A stretch of 64,000 nt of DNA. Source: CAIKZY01 sp044374195 (lineage in GTDB: Bacteria > Actinomycetota > Actinomycetes > S36-B12). This document shows, in pieces, positions 1 to 7,414 of this stretch. The notes beneath the pieces were generated by a model. The model was not told the origin of the DNA and made no database searches. It was given only the letters and a program-made list of their open reading frames with translations. The position numbers and the translations under genes were made by a program. The stretch lies in contig JBILOY010000006.1 of NCBI GenBank assembly GCA_044374195.1, forward strand, positions 50,564-114,563, in the 5' to 3' direction. Position 1 is the stretch's first letter, and every line of letters starts with the position of its first letter.

Positions 1-55
1 GCGCGCGACGCTCGGCCTTGGGCAGGCGGGCGGGGCGTGCGGACTCGATGGTCAT
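1..55 (-). CDS. N-terminus of a probable TetR-family regulator (cut by window edge)
   Basis: Only the first 18 codons lie inside the window, starting at the ATG complementary to 53-55. They translate to MTIESARPARLPKAERRA. The basic stretch LPKAERRA is typical of the residues just before the first helix of TetR DNA-binding domains, but no helix-turn-helix is visible, so the family call is an inference. The gene is divergent from the alpha/beta hydrolase at 113, a common arrangement for a local repressor and its target. A TAGGGT box lies 7 nt upstream of the start, so the mRNA may be leaderless. Confidence 0.45.
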   Translation of the reverse strand, partial: MTIESARPARLPKAERRA

Positions 56-62
56 GATCCGA

Positions 63-68
63 ACCCTA
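63..68 (-). promoter_or_regulatory. -10 box of a probable leaderless promoter for the minus-strand TetR-like gene
   Basis: On the minus strand the sequence is TAGGGT, 7 nt, ATG. This places the expected transcription start at or next to the start codon. No ribosome-binding site is present in the 7-nt gap. Confidence 0.45.
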
Positions 69-73
69 CCGAC

Positions 74-105
74 GGGTAACCATTGCGGGGACTAGTTGGG
101 TAACC
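74..105. repeat. Two direct copies of GGGTAACC in the divergent promoter region
   Basis: GGGTAACC occurs at 74-81 and again at 98-105, 24 bp apart, between the divergent TetR-like gene and the hydrolase. The second copy overlaps the -10 box of the hydrolase. Position and repetition suggest operator sites for the adjacent regulator, which is inference only. Confidence 0.35.
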
Positions 106-106
106 T
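101..106 (+). promoter_or_regulatory. -10 box of a probable leaderless promoter for the alpha/beta hydrolase
   Basis: TAACCT is followed by exactly 6 nt and then the GTG start at 113. The 6-nt gap holds no Shine-Dalgarno sequence. The same TANNNT-N6-start geometry recurs at several other genes in the window. Confidence 0.55.
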
Positions 107-112
107 GGTCCC

Positions 113-1009
113 GTGACCGAAACCGTGCTCGCTCCGCCGTGGCCTCGCTTCGATGTGACCCTGGCGCATCGCACCCTCGCCGTCAGGCACGCCGAGCCCA
201 CGCGCCCTGGCCTTCCGATCGCGATCTTCGTCCACGGGCTCGGCGGTTCTTCGTTGAACTGGACAGATCTCATGGACGCCCTGCGCGATGAGGTCGATGG
301 CTATGCGGTTGACCTCGGCGGTTTCGGCCAGTCGCCGCCCCCGCGTGACGGCGATATGACTCCACTCGGACATGCGCGCGCTGTCGTCGATCTGATCGAT
401 CACCTCGGCGGCGGACCCGTTCATCTCTTCGGTAATTCACTCGGCGGCGCAGTCACCGTGCAGGTCGCCGCGCGGCGCCCCGACCTCGTTCGCTCGCTGA
501 CAATGACCTCGCCAGCGATGCCGACCTTCAGCATCGGTAAGGGCAACGTGCATCTTCCGGTGATCGCCGTGCCCGGCGTGGGGGAGAAGCTCATCGAGAA
601 GTTCCTCAACGTGCCGGTCGAGCAGCGCGTGCAGGGCTCGATCGATCTCTGCTTCGCTGATCCTTCGCGGGTAGCACCGCAGCGCTATGAAGAGGCTGTT
701 GTGGAAGCCAAGGCGCGCGAGCACTTCCCCTATGCGAACGATGCATTCCTCGCCACACTGCGCGGAATGATGAAGACCTTCCTCGATCGCGGACCGCAGC
801 GCCCCTGGAAGCTCGCGGCGAAGATCACCTGTCCCACGCTCGTGATCTATGGCCGCAAGGATCCCCTGATCGATGCCAGTGCTGCGCACAAGGTGACCAA
901 GTACTTCCCGAATGCGCATGTCGTGGTGCTGCCTGACTCTGGTCACGTGGCACAAATGGAGCACCCGGAGTTCGTCAAGGCTGCGTGGGATCGCTTCATC
1001 GCGTCCTAG
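113..1009 (+). CDS. Alpha/beta-fold hydrolase
   Basis: A 298-aa cytoplasmic alpha/beta hydrolase with a complete catalytic set: oxyanion segment HGLGGSS at residues 41-47, nucleophile elbow GNSLGG with Ser109, acid Asp250 in GRKDP, and His278 in DSGHVAQMEHP. Size and motifs fit the epoxide hydrolase/esterase/C-C hydrolase type; the substrate cannot be told. The GTG start at 113 is supported by the TAACCT box 6 nt upstream, and no upstream in-frame alternative looks better. It stands alone, divergent from a probable TetR gene and followed after about 85 nt by the Tad operon. Confidence 0.88.
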   Translation: MTETVLAPPWPRFDVTLAHRTLAVRHAEPTRPGLPIAIFVHGLGGSSLNWTDLMDALRDEVDGYAVDLGGFGQSPPPRDGDMTPLGHARAVVDLIDHLGGGPVHLFGNSLGGAVTVQVAARRPDLVRSLTMTSPAMPTFSIGKGNVHLPVIAVPGVGEKLIEKFLNVPVEQRVQGSIDLCFADPSRVAPQRYEEAVVEAKAREHFPYANDAFLATLRGMMKTFLDRGPQRPWKLAAKITCPTLVIYGRKDPLIDASAAHKVTKYFPNAHVVVLPDSGHVAQMEHPEFVKAAWDRFIAS

Positions 1010-1093
1010 TTATCCACAGTTCGTGAACTGACCCTGGTGCACGACTGCTGATCGACTTACCGTCGTCGAGTTATCACTCGGACAGGGGTCGAC

Positions 1094-2305
1094 ATGCTCA
1101 ATGAACTTCATGCGCGCGTGCGCTCGGCCCTGCTCGACGCGGGTATCGACCCCATGACGAATGCAGCTGGTGTGAGAGCCATCATTGACGACTGTCTCGT
1201 GGGTGAAGAGCACGATCAGGGGAACGATGACATCAGACGTGTGCTCCTGGCAGCGTTCACCGGGTATGGCGCATTGCAGCCACTCTTCGACGATCCTGAC
1301 GTCGAGGAAATCTGGATCAACGAGCCAGGCCGAGTGTTCGCCGCACGAGGCGGGCGAAGTGAGCTCACGACAATCGTCCTGAGTGATGGTGAGATTCGTG
1401 AGCTCGTCGAGCGAATGCTGCGGGCTTCCGGACGGCGCCTTGATCTCTCGAATCCTTTCGTCGACGCCATGCTTGCTGACGGCAGTCGGCTTCATGTCGT
1501 CATTCCTGACATCACTCAAGCTCACTGGTCGGTGAACATCCGTCGATTCGTCATCCGCGCCGCACATGTTGACCAACTCGCAGCTCTTGGCACGTTGAGT
1601 GCACAGGCAGCTGAATTTCTGGAGGCGGCGGTCGTCAGCGGTCTCAACATCATCGTGGCCGGTGGCACTCAGGCCGGAAAGACCACGATGCTCAACGCAC
1701 TTCTCGGCTGCGTCCCCTCGCACGAGCGGCTCATCAGTTGCGAGGAGGTCTTCGAGATTCGCACGGAGCACCCTGACTGGGTACCGATGCAGACTCGCGA
1801 CGCGAGCCTTGAAGGCACGGGCGAGGTCAATCTTCGGCGTCTGGTGCGCGAAGCCTTGCGTATGCGGCCCACGCGACTCATCGTCGGCGAGGTGCGACAG
1901 GCCGAGGCTCTTGATCTCCTCGTAGCCATGAATAGCGGAATGCCATCGATGGCGACTCTGCACGCGAACAGTGCGCGTGAGGCCGTCACGAAACTGTGCA
2001 CCCTGCCGCTACTCGCCGGCCAGAACATCCCGGGTGACTTCGTAGTACCGACCGTGGCCGGCAGTGTCGATCTCATCGTGCACGTGGCAACCCTCGCGAA
2101 CGGTCGGCGCGTCGTACGCGAGATCTGTGCCCTCTCAGGCCGAGCCGAGCAGGGCGTGATCGAGCTTGCTGAGATCTTCAGTGATCGTGGCTCTGGCCTG
2201 GAGCGAGGTAGCGGCTTCCCACCGCATTCTGAGCGCTTCGAACGTGCAGGCATTGACCTTCCCCGCCTACTCGGTGATGCGAGTGCACGTATGCGAGTCG
2301 CGTGA
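1094..2305 (+). CDS. tadA: Tad/CpaF-type secretion ATPase TadA
   Basis: A 403-aa type II/IV secretion ATPase that would power assembly of a Tad (Flp-type) pilus or related secretion system at the cytoplasmic face. The N-terminal domain (about 45-150) contains the typical DPDVEEIWIN segment. The ATPase core has Walker A GGTQAGKTT at 190-198, the Asp-box region around CEEVFEIR, Walker B RLIVGEVR near 261-268, and the His-box MATLHANSAREA near 286-297. It opens the Tad operon and overlaps tadB by a few bases. No CpaE/TadZ gene or prepilin peptidase is in the window, so these must lie elsewhere or be absent. Confidence 0.93.
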   Translation: MLNELHARVRSALLDAGIDPMTNAAGVRAIIDDCLVGEEHDQGNDDIRRVLLAAFTGYGALQPLFDDPDVEEIWINEPGRVFAARGGRSELTTIVLSDGEIRELVERMLRASGRRLDLSNPFVDAMLADGSRLHVVIPDITQAHWSVNIRRFVIRAAHVDQLAALGTLSAQAAEFLEAAVVSGLNIIVAGGTQAGKTTMLNALLGCVPSHERLISCEEVFEIRTEHPDWVPMQTRDASLEGTGEVNLRRLVREALRMRPTRLIVGEVRQAEALDLLVAMNSGMPSMATLHANSAREAVTKLCTLPLLAGQNIPGDFVVPTVAGSVDLIVHVATLANGRRVVREICALSGRAEQGVIELAEIFSDRGSGLERGSGFPPHSERFERAGIDLPRLLGDASARMRVA

Positions 2306-3150
2306 TGGGTGCCTTCGTCGGCTTAACCCTGGCTCTCGGAGTGCTGCTGCTGATTCTTTCCGTGAGTAGTCCCAACCAGCATGCTCATCGCCGAGGGCGA
2401 TTGCAGGCGCTTATTGACTCGGCTGCGCTGCCGCAGGCGACACCGAGCGCGGTGCTTTCAGTTGCTGCCGCGGGGGCGATCATCTGCGGGGCAGCGGTTC
2501 TGCTCGTGACTTCAGTGCCTGTTGTCGCGTTAATTGCGGCGTTGCTCGCGTCGCTGCTTCCCTTCGTGCTGTTGCGGCGGCGGGCTCGAACATCGTCGCG
2601 AGCGCTTCGAACTGCGTGGCCTGATGCGATCGACTCACTCGCCTCCGCAGTTCGCGCGGGAATGTCATTACCAGAAGCGCTCGCCGACCTCGCGAATCGA
2701 GGCCCAGCAGCCCTACGGCCGGCATTCGCCGACTTTGCCGCAGAGTACCGAGTCTCGGGCTCATTCAGCACGGCTCTTACGTCGTTGAAGGACTCACTGG
2801 CCGATCCGGTCGCAGATCGCGTGATCGCCTCTCTGCACGTCGCTCGTGAAGTTGGCGGAACCGATCTAGGGCTGGTGCTGCGCACCTTGAGCTCGTTGCT
2901 TCGGGCCGATCTGCGCACCCGCGGAGAGATCGAGGCGAGGCAAAGCTGGACAGTTTCCGCCGCCAGGTTGGCAGTTGCGGCTCCGTGGATCACCTTGGCG
3001 TTGCTCTGTACGAGACCGGAAGCCGCGTCGGCCTATCGATCTGCGCTCGGCGCCCTGATCTTGGTTATCTGTGCAGGCCTGACCGTGGTGGCGTACCGAC
3101 TCATGGTGCTGATTGGCAGACTTCCGGCCGAACCGCGGACACTCGCATGA
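2302..3150 (+). CDS. tadB: Tad inner-membrane platform protein TadB
   Basis: A 282-aa membrane protein of the type II secretion F-domain family, one of the two platform proteins of a Tad apparatus. Two hydrophobic helices occur near the N-terminus (about 2-20 and 50-85) and two at the C-terminus (about 215-275). The cytoplasmic F-domain lies between them and includes AWPDAIDSLASAVRAGMSLPEAL and the VGGTDLG motif. The start is GTG 2302 (GTGA overlap with the tadA stop) or ATG 2305; both imply translational coupling. The downstream gene overlaps in the same way. Confidence 0.88.
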   Translation: MMGAFVGLTLALGVLLLILSVSSPNQHAHRRGRLQALIDSAALPQATPSAVLSVAAAGAIICGAAVLLVTSVPVVALIAALLASLLPFVLLRRRARTSSRALRTAWPDAIDSLASAVRAGMSLPEALADLANRGPAALRPAFADFAAEYRVSGSFSTALTSLKDSLADPVADRVIASLHVAREVGGTDLGLVLRTLSSLLRADLRTRGEIEARQSWTVSAARLAVAAPWITLALLCTRPEAASAYRSALGALILVICAGLTVVAYRLMVLIGRLPAEPRTLA

Positions 3151-4010
3151 ACGGCTCCTGGGGTGGTGCCGCGCTCGGAATTGTCGTCGCGTGCAGCGTG
3201 TTACTGGTCGTCTCTCGAATGCGCGCCACTGCACCACTGACCCTTCGAGAGCGCATCACGCCGTATGTTCCTCAGCTTCGAGCAAAGGAACGCCAATACC
3301 AAGCTTCAACCCTTGAGACCCTTCGCGCACTGCTTTCTGCTGGTCGCGTAGTCAATCGCGATGAGCATCGATCATCACACTCACAGGGGTTGGAGCAAGT
3401 CGCGGCGGTTAGCGCCGGTGTAGGCATCGGTGCTCTGTTCGGGTTCTCCCTTGCGCTGCGGGGCAACTCGGGGCTGCTGGTGATACTCCTCGCCATGCTG
3501 GGCGGTGTCGGCGCGCAGCTCATCCGCGCAGCGCTACTTGCCAGATCTCGTCGACAGTTGGCTGAGCGGATTGGCGCGGAACTTCCCGATCTCGCCGAGC
3601 TACTCGCCTTCGCTGTCGCTGCAGGAGAATCTCCATCTGCGGCACTGGCGCGAGTTGGTGCTATGGCAAGCGGTGATCTCGGATCTCTCATGCAACGAGC
3701 CGCCGCCGACATTCGCCTGGGCACGCCATTCGAGAATGCCATGCGCGATCTTGTTCGATCCTCTGGATCATCGGACGTCGAGCGTTTCGTGGATTCCTTG
3801 CTGCTCGCAATGGAGCGCGGGACCCCACTCGCCGAGCTTCTGCGCGCGCAAGCAGCCGACTCCCGCGCTGCTCAGTCACGCAGGCTTATGGAATCCGCCG
3901 GACGCAAGGACGTCTCGATGCTTATCCCGGTTGTCTTCCTGATCTTGCCCACGGTCGTCGTCATTGCGCTCTTCCCCGGCTTCCGCAGTCTCCATCTGTT
4001 CATCAACTAG
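3147..4010 (+). CDS. tadC: Tad inner-membrane platform protein TadC
   Basis: A 287-aa type II secretion F-domain membrane protein, partner of TadB. I place the start at ATG 3147, which overlaps the tadB stop as ATGA; a longer reading frame extends into tadB but has no support. Helices flank a cytoplasmic F-domain containing ELPDLAELLAFAVAAGESPSAAL, and the C-terminus ends in a strong helix (MLIPVVFLILPTVVVIALFP). These segments are characteristic of actinobacterial TadC. Confidence 0.88.
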   Translation: MNGSWGGAALGIVVACSVLLVVSRMRATAPLTLRERITPYVPQLRAKERQYQASTLETLRALLSAGRVVNRDEHRSSHSQGLEQVAAVSAGVGIGALFGFSLALRGNSGLLVILLAMLGGVGAQLIRAALLARSRRQLAERIGAELPDLAELLAFAVAAGESPSAALARVGAMASGDLGSLMQRAAADIRLGTPFENAMRDLVRSSGSSDVERFVDSLLLAMERGTPLAELLRAQAADSRAAQSRRLMESAGRKDVSMLIPVVFLILPTVVVIALFPGFRSLHLFIN

Positions 4011-4023
4011 TGAAAGGCTCACC

Positions 4024-4212
4024 ATGATCACCCGATTTCACAAGTACGCGATTCGCCTCGCACTGCAAGCCTCCGAGGATCGAGGCGATGTGCCGGGTTG
4101 GGTCCTCGTGTCAGTGATGACCGCAGGGCTTGTCACGGCGATGTGGCTCATTGCCGATGATCAGCTCACGGGAGTCCTCGATCGAGCGCTCACCTCCGTC
4201 GCAACCCCGTGA
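4024..4212 (+). CDS. Small Tad-locus membrane protein, probable pilin-like subunit
   Basis: A 62-aa protein starting at ATG 4024 behind a GAAAGG ribosome-binding site. It has a short basic N-terminus, a charged EDRGDVPGW segment, then one hydrophobic helix at about 26-45. Proteins of this size with a GDVPGWVL-type segment sit between tadC and the tadE-like genes in actinobacterial Tad loci. The layout (short leader, one helix, small C-terminal tail) fits a Flp-like pilin, but I cannot show a prepilin peptidase cleavage motif, so the pilin role is inferred from position. Confidence 0.62.
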   Translation: MITRFHKYAIRLALQASEDRGDVPGWVLVSVMTAGLVTAMWLIADDQLTGVLDRALTSVATP

Positions 4213-4592
4213 AAGCTTGGGGGCGAAAGGACTCCGGAAGCGCGATCGTTGACTTCGTCCTTGTCGCACCACTCCTGATCGCTGTGGCTCTCGCCATTCT
4301 TCAAGTGATTCTCGTCATGCATGTGCGCACAGTGCTTACCTCCGCGGCCGCCGAGGGTGCACGAGCCGCGGCGCTTTCCGGCGCTGATCCTCGGGCTGGT
4401 GAGAGAAGAGCGAGAGCGATCATCGACGAGACCATTGCCTCCGACTCAGTTGAGCGAATAGTCGTGCGCCGACAGATGGCAGGCGGTGCCACGATCATGG
4501 CTCTCGATATCGAGGCGAGGCTCCCCTTGCTGGGTCTCTTGGGCACGACCGTTATTCATGTTCGCGGTCATTCCCTTCAGGAGCAAGTGTGA
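4209..4592 (+). CDS. TadE-like pilus assembly protein
   Basis: A 127-aa pseudopilin-like protein. The N-terminal DSGSAIVDFVLVAPLLIAVALAILQ is the standard TadE signature: glycine and serine followed by an acidic residue and a long helix. It is followed by SAAAEGARAAALSGAD, also typical. The GTG start at 4209 overlaps the stop of the preceding gene. It is the first of three TadE/TadG-type genes in a row, each start overlapping the previous stop, so stoichiometric coupled translation is likely. Confidence 0.82.
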   Translation: MKAWGRKDSGSAIVDFVLVAPLLIAVALAILQVILVMHVRTVLTSAAAEGARAAALSGADPRAGERRARAIIDETIASDSVERIVVRRQMAGGATIMALDIEARLPLLGLLGTTVIHVRGHSLQEQV

Positions 4593-5038
4593 TTGTCCGA
4601 GCGCGCCGATGTGAGCCCGCTGATCGTGGCAGTGCGGTAGTCGAGTTCATCGTGATCGGAGTGCTGGTTCTGGTGCCTCTCGCCTACATCTCCATGTGTG
4701 TCATGCGAGTTCAAGCGGCAACGGTCGCTTCCTCACTTGCGGTGCGCGAGGCGGGTCGGGCATTCGTGACCGCCGACACCGTGCCTGATGCACGCGCCCG
4801 AGCAGTGACGGCGGCGAGACTGGCGCTCGTTGATCAAGGCTTTGAATTGCCGGCGCGCGCCCTGAGCATCCGGTGCTCGAGCGGCGGCTGCCTTCAACCG
4901 GAGTCGTCGGTACATGTCGAGTTGGCCTGGTCTGTCGATCTTCCGTGGCTGCCGCAATTCCTCGGCGAGGAGCGAACCGAGATTCCGATCACGGCACAAC
5001 GCACGATGCCCGTCGACACCTACCGAGGTGACCAGTGA
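4589..5038 (+). CDS. TadE-like minor pilin-type protein
   Basis: A 149-aa protein with the TadE-type N-terminus DRGSAVVEFIVIGVLVLVPLAYI, one long hydrophobic helix and a periplasmic or surface domain. The mature part holds two cysteines close together (RCSSGGCLQ), a possible disulphide. GTG 4589 overlaps the stop of the upstream TadE-like gene. It differs clearly from the first TadE-like protein beyond the helix, so it is a separate minor subunit and not a recent duplicate. Confidence 0.78.
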   Translation: MIVRARRCEPADRGSAVVEFIVIGVLVLVPLAYISMCVMRVQAATVASSLAVREAGRAFVTADTVPDARARAVTAARLALVDQGFELPARALSIRCSSGGCLQPESSVHVELAWSVDLPWLPQFLGEERTEIPITAQRTMPVDTYRGDQ

Positions 5039-5475
5039 GTCATGTAATGAAACGTGACGAAGGCAGCGTGATGCTTCTGGGCATCATTCTCGTGACGATC
5101 TGCATTCTCGCGCTGGCCATCGTGGTCGATGTGTCGTCACTCTTCCTTCAACGCCGGAATCTGGCAGCGATAGCGGATGCCTCGGCACTTGCCGGGGCTC
5201 AGGCCATTGATCTCAATGCGTATTACGAGCGAGGGGCCAGCGAGGCCACGGCTCTTGATGCCGCGATCGTGGCGCGGGTCGTGCGAGCGAATGTTGCGGC
5301 GGTTGCATCAGCCGATGCACTTAGAGGAGTGCGTCTCGAACAGGTGGTCAGTGACGGTGAGTCAGTGCGAGTGCATCTGAGCGCGCCAGTGGTGGTGCCA
5401 TTTTTGGGAGCGATCTTCGGCGAACGTGCTGAAGTCATTGCCAGCGCACGATTGGACTATCGCTCGGCGCGCTAG
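5035..5475 (+). CDS. TadG-like pilus assembly protein
   Basis: A 146-aa last gene of the Tad operon. The N-terminal DEGSVMLLGIILVTICILALAIVVDVSSLFLQRRNLAAIADASALAGAQAID matches the N-terminal region of TadG: one helix, then a DVSSLF..RRNL.AIADASALAGAQ block. The long TadG von Willebrand-like part is missing, as usual for the short actinobacterial form. GTG 5035 overlaps the preceding stop; an in-frame ATG at 5047 is an alternative. It is convergent with ppa, only about 26 nt away. Confidence 0.8.
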   Translation: MSHVMKRDEGSVMLLGIILVTICILALAIVVDVSSLFLQRRNLAAIADASALAGAQAIDLNAYYERGASEATALDAAIVARVVRANVAAVASADALRGVRLEQVVSDGESVRVHLSAPVVVPFLGAIFGERAEVIASARLDYRSAR

Positions 5476-5501
5476 TCGAGCCCCGCCTGCGAAAGCAGAG
5501 A

Positions 5502-6002
5502 TCAGTGGTTGTAGCCAGTGGTCTTCGCGCGCTCGTATGACGCCTTGATCTCGGCCTCGGCATCAGTGCGGCCAACCCAGGTGGCGCCTTCGACACTCTT
5601 GCCAGGCTCGAGATCCTTGTAGACCTCGAAGAAGTGCTGGATCTCGAGGCGATCGAACTCAGGAACGTGGTGGATGTCTCGCAGGTGCTCAAGTCGCGGG
5701 TCGAGCGGCACGCACAGCACCTTGTCGTCTCCGCCGGCCTCGTCGGTCATGCGAAACATTCCGACTGCGCGGCAGCGAATGACGACGCCCGGGAAGGTGG
5801 GCTCCTGTAGCAGGACGAGTGCATCGAGCGGATCGCCGTCCTGGCCCAAGGTGTTGTCAATGAACCCGTAGTCATGCGGGTACCGAGTTGACGTGAAGAG
5901 CATGCGATCGAGGCGGATGCGACCGGTCTCGTGGTCGACCTCGTACTTGTTCCTGCTGCCCGCGGGGATCTCGATGGTCACATCAAAGGTGAGGGGTTCC
6001 AT
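5502..6002 (-). CDS. ppa: Inorganic pyrophosphatase
   Basis: A 166-aa family I soluble pyrophosphatase hydrolysing PPi to 2 Pi in the cytoplasm. It has the diagnostic metal-binding DGDPLD at residues 55-60, the YPHDYGFI segment at 41-48, the early EIPAGSRNKYEVD block, and the late KDLEPGK motif. Length is normal for the actinobacterial enzyme. The start ATG at 6002 has GGAAGG about 9 nt upstream. It is transcribed away from dacB, with the two promoters in the 100-nt gap. Confidence 0.97.
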   Translation of the reverse strand: MEPLTFDVTIEIPAGSRNKYEVDHETGRIRLDRMLFTSTRYPHDYGFIDNTLGQDGDPLDALVLLQEPTFPGVVIRCRAVGMFRMTDEAGGDDKVLCVPLDPRLEHLRDIHHVPEFDRLEIQHFFEVYKDLEPGKSVEGATWVGRTDAEAEIKASYERAKTTGYNH

Positions 6003-6057
6003 AGGGAGCCTTCCAGGTTTCGTGGCCGCCGATGCGACCCCATCACGGCTAGCGCCG

Positions 6058-6088
6058 TTGCCATACTCTTATGAGGTAAGGCTATAGA
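6058..6088 (+). promoter_or_regulatory. Possible sigma-A-type promoter of the dacB-manA-tilS-hpt run
   Basis: TTGCCA at 6058-6063 and TATAGA at 6083-6088 are separated by 19 nt, slightly long for a vegetative promoter. The expected start of transcription would precede the GGAGGA ribosome-binding site of dacB. Confidence 0.35.
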
Positions 6089-6103
6089 GGTGAAGGAGGA
6101 GCG

Positions 6104-7414
6104 TTGCAGCAACGTTTACTTCCTGTGGCATCGGTCACCTTGGCGGCCTGCTTGAGCCTGATTCTCGGTGGACAGCCCGTATCGGCCGCGACCCCAGAGC
6201 CAGTACTCGAGCCCACCGCGATCGCAGGATCAACCGCGCCCATGCCAACCTCAGCGGCGCTCGACGCAAAGCTCACACCACTGCTGACGTCGCGCAGCAT
6301 GGGCGTTTCGGCCGCGATCGTTCTCGACCCGGCGACTGGCGAGTTCCTCTTCGACCGTGGAGCTCAGAGTCCGCAGGTCCCGGCCTCGACCACCAAATTG
6401 GTCACGGCGGCTGCCGCCTTGCACGTACTCGGGTCTCAGACGCGCCTCGCGACCACCGTTCAGTCAGACGGCTCGACGATCACTTTGGTCGGAGGCGGCG
6501 ACGCCACTGTGGTTACCGGAACCAGACCACGGTCGGCAGCATCCCTCACCGATCTGGCAAAGCAGACGGCAGCGGCGCTGCCTGCGGGCTCATCAGTGGT
6601 CGTCAATTACGACGACTCGTTGTTCAGCGGTCCCGAACTCGCTCCCGGCTGGTCTCGTGGGTGGCCGAGGGCCGGGGTCGTCGCTCCGGTCTCCGCACTG
6701 ATGACCGACGAGGGTCGTGTCAGCAAGGGATCGCTGGCCCGAGCCGCAGACCCTGCTCGCGCGGCCGCCCAGCAGTTCACCAAACTGTTGAAGCTCAACG
6801 GCGCCACGGCCACGCTCGGCACGAATGCGACGCCGCTCGATGGGTCAGAGGAGATCGCGCGAGTCGAGTCGCCGACCGTGAGCACTCTCGTGCAGCAGAT
6901 GCTCACCGACTCCAACAACGATCTGGCCGAATGCCTCGCGCATCTCGTTGGTCTGAAGTCGACGGGTAAGGCAACCTTCAAGACCGGTGCGAGCGCGACG
7001 ATCGAGGCTGTCAATGAGCTCGGTATCTCGACTGTCGGCATGGTTCTTGTTGACGGCAGCGGACTCTCGTCCAGAAATCGGATTGCCCCGTACACCTTGG
7101 CATCGTTGATCTCGTCAACAGCCGGAGATCAGGCCGATGTTCTTTGGCCGATTGCGTCGGGTTTACCAGTAGCCGGCCTTACCGGAACCCTTGCAGAACG
7201 ATTCGCGGTCAAGGGAATGAAGCAGGCCATCGGATATGTGCGCGCCAAGACCGGCAGCCTCAATGACACTGTCGCGCTTGCCGGCAGCGTGCGCGACCGT
7301 GACGGGCGCGTTCTCGTCTTCGCAATTCTTGCCAACTCAATCCCCTCCGTAGCCGCAGCACGCGCTACGGTCGACAAGATCGCGAACCAACTAGCGAAAT
7401 GCGGATGCCGATGA
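6104..7414 (+). CDS. dacB: D-alanyl-D-alanine carboxypeptidase/endopeptidase, PBP4 (DacB) type
   Basis: A 436-aa exported class C low-molecular-weight penicillin-binding protein that trims peptidoglycan cross-links. It has a signal peptide (residues 1-28, cleavage after PVSA), the SxxK motif STTK with Ser95 and Lys98, the SNN motif in LTDSNNDLAE, and the KTG triad in RAKTGSLND near the C-terminus. The start is TTG 6104, chosen because GGAGGA lies 5-10 nt upstream. The stop overlaps the next gene as ATGA, so translation is coupled. The order dacB, a sugar isomerase, tilS, hpt, ftsH resembles the conserved actinobacterial dacB-tilS-hpt-ftsH block with manA inserted. Confidence 0.93.
   Translation: MQQRLLPVASVTLAACLSLILGGQPVSAATPEPVLEPTAIAGSTAPMPTSAALDAKLTPLLTSRSMGVSAAIVLDPATGEFLFDRGAQSPQVPASTTKLVTAAAALHVLGSQTRLATTVQSDGSTITLVGGGDATVVTGTRPRSAASLTDLAKQTAAALPAGSSVVVNYDDSLFSGPELAPGWSRGWPRAGVVAPVSALMTDEGRVSKGSLARAADPARAAAQQFTKLLKLNGATATLGTNATPLDGSEEIARVESPTVSTLVQQMLTDSNNDLAECLAHLVGLKSTGKATFKTGASATIEAVNELGISTVGMVLVDGSGLSSRNRIAPYTLASLISSTAGDQADVLWPIASGLPVAGLTGTLAERFAVKGMKQAIGYVRAKTGSLNDTVALAGSVRDRDGRVLVFAILANSIPSVAAARATVDKIANQLAKCGCR

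Noticed and set aside
1010..1963. 317-codon open frame on the minus strand opposite tadA
   Set aside because: tadA on the plus strand is conserved throughout this interval; the antisense translation shows no family features.
2985..3146. Upstream extension of tadC into tadB
   Set aside because: The extension is out-of-frame tadB sequence; ATG 3147 with ATGA overlap fits the operon pattern.
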